Source: Epithemia pelagica (Eukaryota; Bacillariophyta; Bacillariophyceae; Surirellales; Surirellaceae). From it: 64,000 nt of DNA. Under the pieces are notes generated by a model that was given only the letters and a program-made list of their open reading frames with translations, did not search any database and had not been told where the DNA came from. Location: the NCBI GenBank assembly GCA_946965045.2, contig OX337239.1, forward strand, positions 558,001-622,000, given 5' to 3'. Positions 40,460 to 52,474 of this stretch are shown here, piece after piece. How positions within the stretch are numbered: the stretch's first letter is position 1; the number at the start of each line of letters is the position of its first letter. The position numbers were made by a program, and so were the translations under genes.

Positions 40460-42525
40460 TCATTTGAAGCCATTTTCATCTCTTGTGTTTCGTTTTGATT
40501 TACGATGATATTCGTGCACAGCCCACAGGACGGCCAAGGCAACCCGGACGCCCATGACAAGGCCCATGCCCACCACAAACACAGCAGATACTAGTGTTTG
40601 AAAGGATGATCCTCCATCATGAGCTTTAATGTCTTGCGTGGAGGATTCCACGATGGAGAAGAAGGAAATATTCCAAATGGCTGCCCCAGGAACCAGCAAG
40701 TAGAGAGAGGGAGCGAGACAAAACCACAAGTCGCCAAGTTGATATTGGAATTTGTCGTTCCTTCGATATCCATGCCTCCCTTGATCTGCCCAACCGTGAT
40801 CTACAAATCGGATTACACTCGAGCGTCGCTTTTGACCTCGGGAAGTAGAGACGACTGAGCCGTTGGGATTCATCCAAGAAGGTTTAGTAGCGACCTCCTG
40901 TATGGACTGCTTGATATCACGGCGTCTATCAAGTTTCTTCATGAGAAAGGCTGTTGGGGCTATGGACATTTCGGTGAGGTTGTACTTGTTGAATAGTACA
41001 ATCAAAATGTGTGCTGTGATGGTTGCGACAAGGGCAGGGACAAAGTTGCTCACAAAGATTGGCTGTTTCCACACAAACGACAAGAGATATTGAGATTTCA
41101 CCGCCAAAAGCTGCGTCACGAGGCATATCGGCCAGTGAATTGTCGCAGTACGTAAATGCATCAATGCTCCAATCGAAAGGAGGGGATAGATGAAGCAATA
41201 CCAGACAGGATCCACCGAATTTGATAGGTTTGAGCAATTGTTATTCACATCCAGTCCATCGAATCTGGAGGGACCACCAAACTTGGCCAGCCATAAACCA
41301 ATAGCTACTCCAAAGGCTAACTCAAACGTTTTCAATATGGCGAGACAAAAGCGTGTTAAACCTGTCATGACCAAGTCTTGTGTGATCTCGTACAGACTCA
41401 AGACAAAGGCAATGCCGTTGTGGAAGCCAAATAGTGTACCCAGTACTTGTGCGCGAAAGCATACCGACCCTGGAAATAACACCACTGACAAAGTTGACTG
41501 CCGTTTCGGATAAAACAAATGCAGAGAGGAATCATGTCGGTCATCAGCCACGTCAATTTTGTAAACAAGAACAAGCGAGAGGAACGATGACAGTGGATAA
41601 GCCTTCAACTTACTATGTTGGTTGTTGTGGCAGCGATCAAAATCGGCTGTATCCCAGACAATTGAGGATAGACAGAGGTGAGGAAGCAGAATGATCCAGC
41701 CGTGGTTCCTGTCAAGAGACAAACCACAAAGTCCACCATAGTCCCACCATAGTATACAACGGAACCACAAGATGCGAGAACCGAGAAAACAACAACACGA
41801 CCAGGATACTGTCGATACCATCGTTCCATCTCATGGATCTTATTGCCTTGTTGTTCATGAAAATCACTCACTGTGTGTTGGTGTGATTGTGTTATTGTGG
41901 AAGATGATGTACTTTCGATTTGCTCCAAACACTTTTGAATTCCCTGTATCCCAGCCAAAACTGATATAGAGTCTTCAAGGACACCCAGCGCAATCCGTGA
42001 TAGCTCTTGCATGGCATATCCATCATAGTCAGAAGTGAAGCGATGATAAGTCATAACAGTTCCATGTTGATACGTCCATCGAGTTGCCGCAATTTCAAGC
42101 TCCAAATCCAGTGCTCCAACATTCAATTTCTTTCTTAGTTCATCCACGAAGGAACGCGTTAAGAAGGAAGCGTACCCTACTCGAAGCATGGAATCGGCTA
42201 GGTGAATGACAAAAAGAATGGCGCAGATATCCTCTGGTGATAGGTCTCCCATGTTTTGCAAGCGTTCCACGAAGGGTCGTAATTTGCGTGGAATCAAAAT
42301 GTCCTGAAGATGACCTGAGGAGACGGAAGCACCAGATTCCATTGCCGAATCATCACTTGTTGAAGCCGAAACGACGAGCGGTCTCGCGTCATTGGACCCG
42401 GTCCCATAGCTGTAGCTTGTGTGCAACAAGGGATCATCAACAAGAGACATGGCGGATTCGCCGCCTACCATCGTTGTGCGATGATGCGATGATGCGCAAA
42501 AAGATCCAAAACCGAGATCCATCAT
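40460..42525 (-). CDS. ThrE-like amino-acid exporter family protein, copy A
   Basis: Exon 1 42525-41614 and exon 2 41497-40460, joined by a 116-nt GTAAGT...GGCAG intron in phase 0, about 649 residues. The first half holds the ThrE/DUF1212 N-terminal domain (LADSMLRVGYASFLTRSFVD...LNVGALDLELEIAATRW), ending in membrane segments (VVVFSVLASCGSVVYYGGTM). The second half has the ThrE_2-type membrane domain: LSVVLFPGSV, FELAFGVAIGLWLAKFGG, FIYPLLSIGALMHL and FVPALVATITAHILIVLFNKY, then two further hydrophobic stretches near the end. Bacterial ThrE exports Thr and Ser. In eukaryotes the role is unsettled (fungal Prm10 relatives). Identical to copy B as far as can be read. Confidence 0.85.
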
Positions 42526-42632
42526 GATACTAAAGGCGACTAATTGGTCCTATTCAGTCGCTTAAATAGCAAGAAATGAGGAAGTAGTTCATAGTTTATG
42601 ATCATAGCAAATTAATCATAGTATTAAACCTC

Positions 42633-44522
42633 TCAACGATTCGACAGAACAGACCTCCGGTAAGTCTTCCGACCTCTTGCTTCCTTTTCATTCATTTGCT
42701 CTTGTGCTTTTCCAATCACGAAAGCAAAGTATTCTCCTGGTTTGGAGATTTGGTTGCATTTGTCGCGCAAAACGTCCACGTCCATAGAGGAGGAACAATG
42801 TGGCGACACGACAAGTTTAGTCAGTTTGTCCCGTCGTACTTGTTTGTCATTATTAATTGCTCGGATAGATTCAATCAAGTATTGCTCAAAACCGATACAA
42901 TTGTCCTTTTGCAAACATTCTCGAATAGCATCTACTTCCTTTTGGGACAATCGCATTTTTGCTTCCCCGCCATTAGTGCCTTTACAGCACACTTGGTAAG
43001 CCAATGACAAGCACCGTGCTGTCTTGTATGGGAAGTTTCCAGGAAACTTTTTCATTCGCACGTAGTCATCACGACTGTACCACCGTTCTTCGCGTTCCTT
43101 CAGAGTCAGAATCGGTAAGGTTCGAACATGGGACGTGTTTCGGTCTTCGTCAATGCGCACACGCAATGAGGACAGAGCCGCAGAACGGAGGACCATGAGA
43201 CTAAAACTGTCAGATTTCTTGAGACAACTTCGTAGCACAGAAGGTTGATAGGACTTGGGGGGAAATGTATGGGAGAAAGACAACGACGAAGACAATGTCA
43301 TTTTTCCAGTAGATCCTCTTCGAGCCAGTCTTGCGGGGCGCGTGAAATTTTCTTGTTGAGGTTGTTCAGAGTGCCTGATGGTGATGGGAGCTTCCTGTAC
43401 GACGGAAGACGAACGAAGGATGGCCAGGGTATTAGAACTTGGAGCCTCCGATGAAGAACTATCTCCCGTGGAACTCTGCTGTTGAGGTGACGATGTAGGG
43501 CTATCTTGTATACTTGCTTGGGAAGGCTTGAATTGGTCTGGTGGCGTTGAACCAAACTCATGGTGAGACCGTCTTTGAGGCATGCGTCGTACAGGTGCAG
43601 CATTTAGAGTTTTAGTCGCCGGTGCAGATGTCGGAAAGCGTCTCACCGGAGCAAGCACGGAGACTGAGTTTGATGGCTGTAAAGGTGAGGAAGACGATCC
43701 TCTCCGAGGCATACGGCGAGAGTGATTCGCACTCGTGGCGGAAGGAGTCACAATCTCTTGTGGAAGAAATCGTTTTTGTTGTTTTGTCTTGGATTGTCGT
43801 TGTTTGATAGAACAAAGACTTCCTACGGACGATGCGTCACCAGCTCCTTGTAAAGATCCTCGTCTCCGTTGCAATCCAAATCCACGTTGATGCTGCTTCG
43901 CTCGTGGTTCCCAGTAAAAATCGTTGTCATCCTCGTCCTGGTCACGAGATCCAGTACCTTCAACATGCACCCTGCTATGGTTTCGAGACTGATCCGATTC
44001 CACCGATTGTGTCGAGTCTGTGTCACCAGAACCCCTCCTCGGACTGCGACCGCGAGATAGGCCTCCTTCCTGAACTTGCAGGTTTTGTCGCAGCAACTGC
44101 TGTTGTTGTAACCGTCTCTCCATTTTCTGATCATACAAATCGCGGCGTGAGAGTCTCTGTTTCGATTCTTTCTGATTGCTCCGAGAGACCCTTTCCAAAC
44201 TCCTACTTCTGAAAGAACCACCAAAAGAAAGTCGTCGTTGTGGACGTGTGTGCCGATGTTTTTCTTGCTGTGGCTGCTTACACGACGATGCGATTGGTCC
44301 CTCATAGGTTATCACCGATACGTCATCCGAATACGCCGAAGCATCAATTGTAAATAGAGACGAGCCGCCTTGGTCTCCGTTCTGATATCGCATTTGCTGG
44401 TGCTTGGCTGCAATCTTTCCTCTTCGACTCGAAGTGGACCCTCTACCAATAGTACTACGGGAGGCAATGCTGTCATCTCCTCCTTTCGATCCTCCTCCTT
44501 TTCGTCGGTTGAAGAGCATCAT
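42633..44522 (-). CDS. Basic Ser/Arg/Gln-rich orphan protein, copy A
   Basis: 629 residues from the first ATG (MMLFNRRKGGGSKGG). The N-terminal 430 residues are disordered, rich in Arg, Ser and Gln with repeated PRRGS/RRGS motifs (SPRRGSGD, RRRGSLQ, PRRGSSSS, ARRGSTG) that resemble basophilic kinase sites. The C-terminal 190 residues look folded: EREERWYSRDDYVRMKKF, a helical Cys-containing stretch, and LRDKCNQISKPGEYFAFVIG. The WYS-x-DDY module is one I associate with diatom orphan families. Function is unknown. It lies 107 bp upstream of the ThrE-like gene on the same strand. Confidence 0.75.
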   Translation of the reverse strand: MMLFNRRKGGGSKGGDDSIASRSTIGRGSTSSRRGKIAAKHQQMRYQNGDQGGSSLFTIDASAYSDDVSVITYEGPIASSCKQPQQEKHRHTRPQRRLSFGGSFRSRSLERVSRSNQKESKQRLSRRDLYDQKMERRLQQQQLLRQNLQVQEGGLSRGRSPRRGSGDTDSTQSVESDQSRNHSRVHVEGTGSRDQDEDDNDFYWEPRAKQHQRGFGLQRRRGSLQGAGDASSVGSLCSIKQRQSKTKQQKRFLPQEIVTPSATSANHSRRMPRRGSSSSPLQPSNSVSVLAPVRRFPTSAPATKTLNAAPVRRMPQRRSHHEFGSTPPDQFKPSQASIQDSPTSSPQQQSSTGDSSSSEAPSSNTLAILRSSSVVQEAPITIRHSEQPQQENFTRPARLARRGSTGKMTLSSSLSFSHTFPPKSYQPSVLRSCLKKSDSFSLMVLRSAALSSLRVRIDEDRNTSHVRTLPILTLKEREERWYSRDDYVRMKKFPGNFPYKTARCLSLAYQVCCKGTNGGEAKMRLSQKEVDAIRECLQKDNCIGFEQYLIESIRAINNDKQVRRDKLTKLVVSPHCSSSMDVDVLRDKCNQISKPGEYFAFVIGKAQEQMNEKEARGRKTYRRSVLSNR

Positions 44523-45715
44523 GGTTGTTTCACAATGTTGTAGAACGAACAAAAAGAGACTTGCTCTCCAACTCCATCGAACTTGCCGCAACCCAAAATT
44601 ATGCGAGTAGGAAAGCAGAGGTTCGCAACAAAGTGAGAGGTTCTCGGTGGGAACGTGCTGCTTGGCTTTGGTTCGTTTCGTGTGTCTTTAGAAGAACAAA
44701 AAGTGAGCCGCCAAACCCCAACAGCGTGATATCTCAAACGGCTGCCAATATCCTCCCCAGAGACTCATTCTCCGCAACGATTAGGCGTAGCGATGCGTGA
44801 TGGAACTGTGACTGCTTTGGAGGATGTCCCTGTGATGGATTGTTTGTTGCTTTGGATGAATGTGAATATTGCACCTCTCGGGTTCTTTCCGCTGTGCACC
44901 AGAACCGGACGCGATCTCCCCGGCCTCGGATCTTTCAGTCGCCCATGGGCCATAATCAAAAGGTGATATCAGCGCGCGAGTTCGAGAACTAGTGTAACTT
45001 ACGACCAAACCATCATTTAAGCCAAAGAGGTGCAATGCATTTCTGATTGTGGTTGTCGGTTTGGTCTTTTGGTTGGCTCGCTCTCACTTTTTCTCACGAG
45101 GCCCATCCCAGCGCCAGAACAGCATCTTGTCACCAGAACAGCATCTTGTCACTTGTCATGGTAAAAGGTCGGCACGATCAGCATGCACACTGTAAGGAAA
45201 ACGTCTTGTAAGAGTTCAGTCATTCTTCTCACTTGCCGGGTCAATCCAGCGCAACTACAAGGATTTTCAAAGGAAGAAACACCACTACCACAGTTGCTTG
45301 GGAAGACAACATGAAAGTACGAGCTGTTACCAACTCTGGGAACGCCTTGCTTCTCTACCAGCAGTGCCCAACGAAACCTCTAATTTGGGGATCCTGGCCG
45401 TCTGGTCGCCGCAAAAGACAACCTCGGGAATCTTGGTCGGGAACACATCTTCTTTGCCCAATCCAACCGCGCAGCCTTAACCTGTTTCATGTGTTATGTA
45501 AAAGAGAGTCTACGATCCTGACAGTGACGCTTGGCCCTAAAGCATTCAGGAACATGGGCCCTTAAGCATTCAGGAACATGCTGGCGGAAAAAATCCAGAG
45601 GGGCTGACGAGGCACTACTAGGGCGTATGCCTGCTCCGGACTGGGGAAGTTACGTGTGATGTGTACGTTTGACTTGATTTCTGTAGTCGTAAGCAGTAGT
45701 TTCTTCGTTCACTAG
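44523..45715. other. Non-coding end of copy A
   Basis: No supported gene. It contains a 19-bp tandem repeat CCAGAACAGCATCTTGTCA (near 45113-45150) and a repeated AAGCATTCAGGAACATG. Copy A lacks 31 bp here relative to copy B. Confidence 0.55.
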
Positions 45716-46168
45716 TATAATGTGCAAACAGCATTGTGATCAACCACTGATGACTGATAAAAACTAGAGGTGGCTTCAGCAACAGCTCATCTCTGCTGGA
45801 GCTAGGTAAGCGCTGGAGACGTCTCTGCTGGAGCTAGGTAAGCGCTCCAGCTGGAGAAAAGACTACCTGTGCTACCATGATGAAAATACTTACTAGGAGT
45901 AGACAACTGCTGCTGAGTTGTGTACCTATGTGTGTGTTTGGTAGAGCTGTGTCGAGAAACAGCCTTTCGCTCAAGACGGGTCGATAAATTTGAAGCAGCC
46001 CACTTCAAGAAAGGTAGCACGACGAGAAACTTGTGAAATAACGTCTTCTCCAATGATATGCTGTGGAAACTCGTCAGAACGTTCTCCTGCTAAAATTGAG
46101 GTCATACTGCAACAGTCACTTGTGCAGTGCTTTTACCAGAAGCTCCATCATCCGCCACTTTCTACTTC

Positions 46169-46333
46169 AACGAATGGAAACACCAGAATCTATCACTGGT
46201 TCATTACTTGTAGAAGCCGAAACCACGAGCAATCTCTCCTCATCGAACCTGGTCCCATTGCGAGCAACAAGACATCATCGATGAGGATAGACATGACGGA
46301 TTCTGCCCGTATGAGCAGCAAAGATTCGGTCAT
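46169..46333 (-). pseudogene. Relic of a ThrE-like gene 5' end, copy B
   Basis: Same relic as at 40010-40174, carried along in the tandem duplication, so it predates it. Confidence 0.7.
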
Positions 46334-46618
46334 ATGAGGTAAAGTTCATAGGCCGAGCACATCACGTCTCTTGATCCTGGATCCAGGAGCCATTCGACAG
46401 ACCAGAACAGGAACCCAGAATGCTCCTATTCGTCTGAGTTCAGTATGAACGGGACGGGTGGGCCGTAAGGCTTGGGGCCTGGGGTGGGAATTTCCAGAAA
46501 GACCAGCTGTACCGAAAACGGACGGACACTAGAGTAAAAAGTACAATTGAGCAAACATGGCGCACAAGGTCCAGGTAGCACGAGGAGGGGAGTCCTAAGC
46601 ACCTCTCGGGGGGATGCG

Positions 46619-48684
46619 TCATTTGAAGCCATTTTCATCTCTTGTGTTTCGTTTTGATTTACGATGATATTCGTGCACAGCCCACAGGACGGCCAAGGCA
46701 ACCCGGACGCCCATGACAAGGCCCATGCCCACCACAAACACAGCAGATACTAGTGTTTGAAAGGATGATCCTCCATCATGAGCTTTAATGTCTTGCGTGG
46801 AGGATTCCACGATGGAGAAGAAGGAAATATTCCAAATGGCTGCCCCAGGAACCAGCAAGTAGAGAGAGGGAGCGAGACAAAACCACAAGTCGCCAAGTTG
46901 ATATTGGAATTTGTCGTTCCTTCGATATCCATGCCTCCCTTGATCTGCCCAACCGTGATCTACAAATCGGATTACACTCGAGCGTCGCTTTTGACCTCGG
47001 GAAGTAGAGACGACTGAGCCGTTGGGATTCATCCAAGAAGGTTTAGTAGCGACCTCCTGTATGGACTGCTTGATATCACGGCGTCTATCAAGTTTCTTCA
47101 TGAGAAAGGCTGTTGGGGCTATGGACATTTCGGTGAGGTTGTACTTGTTGAATAGTACAATCAAAATGTGTGCTGTGATGGTTGCGACAAGGGCAGGGAC
47201 AAAGTTGCTCACAAAGATTGGCTGTTTCCACACAAACGACAAGAGATATTGAGATTTCACCGCCAAAAGCTGCGTCACGAGGCATATCGGCCAGTGAATT
47301 GTCGCAGTACGTAAATGCATCAATGCTCCAATCGAAAGGAGGGGATAGATGAAGCAATACCAGACAGGATCCACCGAATTTGATAGGTTTGAGCAATTGT
47401 TATTCACATCCAGTCCATCGAATCTGGAGGGACCACCAAACTTGGCCAGCCATAAACCAATAGCTACTCCAAAGGCTAACTCAAACGTTTTCAATATGGC
47501 GAGACAAAAGCGTGTTAAACCTGTCATGACCAAGTCTTGTGTGATCTCGTACAGACTCAAGACAAAGGCAATGCCGTTGTGGAAGCCAAATAGTGTACCC
47601 AGTACTTGTGCGCGAAAGCATACCGACCCTGGAAATAACACCACTGACAAAGTTGACTGCCGTTTCGGATAAAACAAATGCAGAGAGGAATCATGTCGGT
47701 CATCAGCCACGTCAATTTTGTAAACAAGAACAAGCGAGAGGAACGATGACAGTGGATAAGCCTTCAACTTACTATGTTGGTTGTTGTGGCAGCGATCAAA
47801 ATCGGCTGTATCCCAGACAATTGAGGATAGACAGAGGTGAGGAAGCAGAATGATCCAGCCGTGGTTCCTGTCAAGAGACAAACCACAAAGTCCACCATAG
47901 TCCCACCATAGTATACAACGGAACCACAAGATGCGAGAACCGAGAAAACAACAACACGACCAGGATACTGTCGATACCATCGTTCCATCTCATGGATCTT
48001 ATTGCCTTGTTGTTCATGAAAATCACTCACTGTGTGTTGGTGTGATTGTGTTATTGTGGAAGATGATGTACTTTCGATTTGCTCCAAACACTTTTGAATT
48101 CCCTGTATCCCAGCCAAAACTGATATAGAGTCTTCAAGGACACCCAGCGCAATCCGTGATAGCTCTTGCATGGCATATCCATCATAGTCAGAAGTGAAGC
48201 GATGATAAGTCATAACAGTTCCATGTTGATACGTCCATCGAGTTGCCGCAATTTCAAGCTCCAAATCCAGTGCTCCAACATTCAATTTCTTTCTTAGTTC
48301 ATCCACGAAGGAACGCGTTAAGAAGGAAGCGTACCCTACTCGAAGCATGGAATCGGCTAGGTGAATGACAAAAAGAATGGCGCAGATATCCTCTGGTGAT
48401 AGGTCTCCCATGTTTTGCAAGCGTTCCACGAAGGGTCGTAATTTGCGTGGAATCAAAATGTCCTGAAGATGACCTGAGGAGACGGAAGCACCAGATTCCA
48501 TTGCCGAATCATCACTTGTTGAAGCCGAAACGACGAGCGGTCTCGCGTCATTGGACCCGGTCCCATAGCTGTAGCTTGTGTGCAACAAGGGATCATCAAC
48601 AAGAGACATGGCGGATTCGCCGCCTACCATCGTTGTGCGATGATGCGATGATGCGCAAAAAGATCCAAAACCGAGATCCATCAT
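46619..48684 (-). CDS. ThrE-like amino-acid exporter family protein, copy B
   Basis: Exons 48684-47773 and 47656-46619, same intron and sequence as copy A. No substitution was found when the open frames of the two copies were compared. Unlike copy A, its downstream region is not interrupted by Copia3, so its 3' flank is the original one. Confidence 0.85.
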
Positions 48685-48791
48685 GATACTAAAGGCGACT
48701 AATTGGTCCTATTCAGTCGCTTAAATAGCAAGAAATGAGGAAGTAGTTCATAGTTTATGATCATAGCAAATTAATCATAGTATTAAACCTC

Positions 48792-50681
48792 TCAACGATT
48801 CGACAGAACAGACCTCCGGTAAGTCTTCCGACCTCTTGCTTCCTTTTCATTCATTTGCTCTTGTGCTTTTCCAATCACGAAAGCAAAGTATTCTCCTGGT
48901 TTGGAGATTTGGTTGCATTTGTCGCGCAAAACGTCCACGTCCATAGAGGAGGAACAATGTGGCGACACGACAAGTTTAGTCAGTTTGTCCCGTCGTACTT
49001 GTTTGTCATTATTAATTGCTCGGATAGATTCAATCAAGTATTGCTCAAAACCGATACAATTGTCCTTTTGCAAACATTCTCGAATAGCATCTACTTCCTT
49101 TTGGGACAATCGCATTTTTGCTTCCCCGCCATTAGTGCCTTTACAGCACACTTGGTAAGCCAATGACAAGCACCGTGCTGTCTTGTATGGGAAGTTTCCA
49201 GGAAACTTTTTCATTCGCACGTAGTCATCACGACTGTACCACCGTTCTTCGCGTTCCTTCAGAGTCAGAATCGGTAAGGTTCGAACATGGGACGTGTTTC
49301 GGTCTTCGTCAATGCGCACACGCAATGAGGACAGAGCCGCAGAACGGAGGACCATGAGACTAAAACTGTCAGATTTCTTGAGACAACTTCGTAGCACAGA
49401 AGGTTGATAGGACTTGGGGGGAAATGTATGGGAGAAAGACAACGACGAAGACAATGTCATTTTTCCAGTAGATCCTCTTCGAGCCAGTCTTGCGGGGCGC
49501 GTGAAATTTTCTTGTTGAGGTTGTTCAGAGTGCCTGATGGTGATGGGAGCTTCCTGTACGACGGAAGACGAACGAAGGATGGCCAGGGTATTAGAACTTG
49601 GAGCCTCCGATGAAGAACTATCTCCCGTGGAACTCTGCTGTTGAGGTGACGATGTAGGGCTATCTTGTATACTTGCTTGGGAAGGCTTGAATTGGTCTGG
49701 TGGCGTTGAACCAAACTCATGGTGAGACCGTCTTTGAGGCATGCGTCGTACAGGTGCAGCATTTAGAGTTTTAGTCGCCGGTGCAGATGTCGGAAAGCGT
49801 CTCACCGGAGCAAGCACGGAGACTGAGTTTGATGGCTGTAAAGGTGAGGAAGACGATCCTCTCCGAGGCATACGGCGAGAGTGATTCGCACTCGTGGCGG
49901 AAGGAGTCACAATCTCTTGTGGAAGAAATCGTTTTTGTTGTTTTGTCTTGGATTGTCGTTGTTTGATAGAACAAAGACTTCCTACGGACGATGCGTCACC
50001 AGCTCCTTGTAAAGATCCTCGTCTCCGTTGCAATCCAAATCCACGTTGATGCTGCTTCGCTCGTGGTTCCCAGTAAAAATCGTTGTCATCCTCGTCCTGG
50101 TCACGAGATCCAGTACCTTCAACATGCACCCTGCTATGGTTTCGAGACTGATCCGATTCCACCGATTGTGTCGAGTCTGTGTCACCAGAACCCCTCCTCG
50201 GACTGCGACCGCGAGATAGGCCTCCTTCCTGAACTTGCAGGTTTTGTCGCAGCAACTGCTGTTGTTGTAACCGTCTCTCCATTTTCTGATCATACAAATC
50301 GCGGCGTGAGAGTCTCTGTTTCGATTCTTTCTGATTGCTCCGAGAGACCCTTTCCAAACTCCTACTTCTGAAAGAACCACCAAAAGAAAGTCGTCGTTGT
50401 GGACGTGTGTGCCGATGTTTTTCTTGCTGTGGCTGCTTACACGACGATGCGATTGGTCCCTCATAGGTTATCACCGATACGTCATCCGAATACGCCGAAG
50501 CATCAATTGTAAATAGAGACGAGCCGCCTTGGTCTCCGTTCTGATATCGCATTTGCTGGTGCTTGGCTGCAATCTTTCCTCTTCGACTCGAAGTGGACCC
50601 TCTACCAATAGTACTACGGGAGGCAATGCTGTCATCTCCTCCTTTCGATCCTCCTCCTTTTCGTCGGTTGAAGAGCATCAT
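48792..50681 (-). CDS. Basic Ser/Arg/Gln-rich orphan protein, copy B
   Basis: 629 residues, same as copy A throughout. The upstream region differs from copy A by the two small indels at about 51038 and 51176, roughly 350-500 bp upstream of the start, which might alter its promoter. Confidence 0.75.
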   Translation of the reverse strand: MMLFNRRKGGGSKGGDDSIASRSTIGRGSTSSRRGKIAAKHQQMRYQNGDQGGSSLFTIDASAYSDDVSVITYEGPIASSCKQPQQEKHRHTRPQRRLSFGGSFRSRSLERVSRSNQKESKQRLSRRDLYDQKMERRLQQQQLLRQNLQVQEGGLSRGRSPRRGSGDTDSTQSVESDQSRNHSRVHVEGTGSRDQDEDDNDFYWEPRAKQHQRGFGLQRRRGSLQGAGDASSVGSLCSIKQRQSKTKQQKRFLPQEIVTPSATSANHSRRMPRRGSSSSPLQPSNSVSVLAPVRRFPTSAPATKTLNAAPVRRMPQRRSHHEFGSTPPDQFKPSQASIQDSPTSSPQQQSSTGDSSSSEAPSSNTLAILRSSSVVQEAPITIRHSEQPQQENFTRPARLARRGSTGKMTLSSSLSFSHTFPPKSYQPSVLRSCLKKSDSFSLMVLRSAALSSLRVRIDEDRNTSHVRTLPILTLKEREERWYSRDDYVRMKKFPGNFPYKTARCLSLAYQVCCKGTNGGEAKMRLSQKEVDAIRECLQKDNCIGFEQYLIESIRAINNDKQVRRDKLTKLVVSPHCSSSMDVDVLRDKCNQISKPGEYFAFVIGKAQEQMNEKEARGRKTYRRSVLSNR

Positions 50682-52474
50682 GGTTGTTTCACAATGTTGT
50701 AGAACGAACAAAAAGAGACTTGCTCTCCAACTCCATCGAACTTGCCGCAACCCAAAATTATGCGAGTAGGAAAGCAGAGGTTCGCAACAAAGTGAGAGGT
50801 TCTCGGTGGGAACGTGCTGCTTGGCTTTGGTTCGTTTCGTGTGTCTTTAGAAGAACAAAAAGTGAGCCGCCAAACCCCAACAGCGTGATATCTCAAACGG
50901 CTGCCAATATCCTCCCCAGAGACTCATTCTCCGCAACGATTAGGCGTAGCGATGCGTGATGGAACTGTGACTGCTTTGGAGGATGTCCCTGTGATGGATT
51001 GTTTGTTGCTTTGGATGAATGTGAATATTGCACCTCTGCTTTTCCGTTATGGGTTCTCGGGTTCTTTCCGCTGTGCACCAGAACCGGACGCGATCTCCCC
51101 GGCCTCGGATCTTTCAGTCGCCCATGGGCCATAATCAAAAGGTGATATCAGCGCGCGAGTTCGAGAACTAGTGTACTGCCCAACAAACTTACGACCAAAC
51201 CATCATTTAAGCCAAAGAGGTGCAATGCATTTCTGATTGTGGTTGTCGGTTTGGTCTTTTGGTTGGCTCGCTCTCACTTTTTCTCACGAGGCCCATCCCA
51301 GCGCCAGAACAGCATCTTGTCACCAGAACAGCATCTTGTCACTTGTCATGGTAAAAGGTCGGCACGATCAGCATGCACACTGTAAGGAAAACGTCTTGTA
51401 AGAGTTCAGTCATTCTTCTCACTTGCCGGGTCAATCCAGCGCAACTACAAGGATTTTCAAAGGAAGAAACACCACTACCACAGTTGCTTGGGAAGACAAC
51501 ATGAAAGTACGAGCTGTTACCAACTCTGGGAACGCCTTGCTTCTCTACCAGCAGTGCCCAACGAAACCTCTAATTTGGGGATCCTGGCCGTCTGGTCGCC
51601 GCAAAAGACAACCTCGGGAATCTTGGTCGGGAACACATCTTCTTTGCCCAATCCAACCGCGCAGCCTTAACCTGTTTCATGTGTTATGTAAAAGAGAGTC
51701 TACGATCCTGACAGTGACGCTTGGCCCTAAAGCATTCAGGAACATGGGCCCTTAAGCATTCAGGAACATGCTGGCGGAAAAAATCCAGAGGGGCTGACGA
51801 GGCACTACTAGGGCGTATGCCTGCTCCGGACTGGGGAAGTTACGTGTGATGTGTACGTTTGACTTGATTTCTGTAGTCGTAAGCAGTAGTTTCTTCGTTC
51901 ACTAGTCGGTTCGATTGGGTGCTGAGAACTTGGTACCGCAAAATGACCCTTGTTGTCACTTGTCGTCGAGGTTTCCTCATGCTCTATGATATGGAGGCTT
52001 TGGATCAGTGATAAAACCTCAAACTACGTCATCGTCTGCTCCCTGTGTATCAGGTGTATCCAATGGTAGCGAGAACATGGGAAACAGGCACAACCGTGAA
52101 TAGCTGTAGCGACTCTCATTGACCAATACCCGGATATCCACAAACCTAGACGAAACCATCCTGTCAGCTTTGCCACAACGATGCCAAGCAAGAAGCAGAT
52201 GGCTCTCAGAAAGGTCAATGGTGAGCGTATAACAAATAGGGCCAATATGCCCAAAAACAGCCACCTTTTTTCGCTTCTCATTGTCTCCCCTTATAACACA
52301 TTCGAGACCATCAACAGAGTTGTCCCGAAGCTATTCCTCTTCTTCTACAACAGAGCTCCCTCTGCGTAATGGGTTCCATTTCCAAGAGCCCCCATCCATC
52401 ATTAGAAGTCTTTCTCGTCTGACATTGACGAGCAACCTTTGTATTCTTCATTCGACAATGCCACCGACCGCAAA
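50682..52474. other. Non-coding end of copy B and flank
   Basis: As copy A up to 51905, then unique sequence with only short frames. No gene supported. Confidence 0.5.

Larger units (their letters stand above)
30487..45715. repeat. Tandem duplication, copy A (split by Copia3)
   Basis: Without Copia3 and its duplicated CAGCC (9,070 bp), this unit is 6,159 bp and matches copy B (45716-51905) essentially base for base. It lacks only a 20-bp and an 11-bp stretch present in B at 51038-51057 and about 51176-51186. The A/B junction shares CACTA with the left and right outer ends. The unit carries a ThrE-like gene, an orphan gene and a ThrE gene relic. Confidence 0.95.
45716..51905. repeat. Tandem duplication, copy B (no Copia3)
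   Basis: A 6,190-bp unit matching copy A at offset 6,159 (6,190 after the indels). The uninterrupted target GAAACAGCCTTTCG near 45956 is the empty site for Copia3. Near its start it has a duplicated TCTGCTGGAGCTAGGTAAGC (45793 and about 45825), also in copy A at 30566. Confidence 0.95.

Noticed and set aside
45233-45565. 110-codon ORF in the tandem unit (also 51423)
   Set aside because: Non-ATG start, no domain; identical in both copies only because the unit is duplicated.
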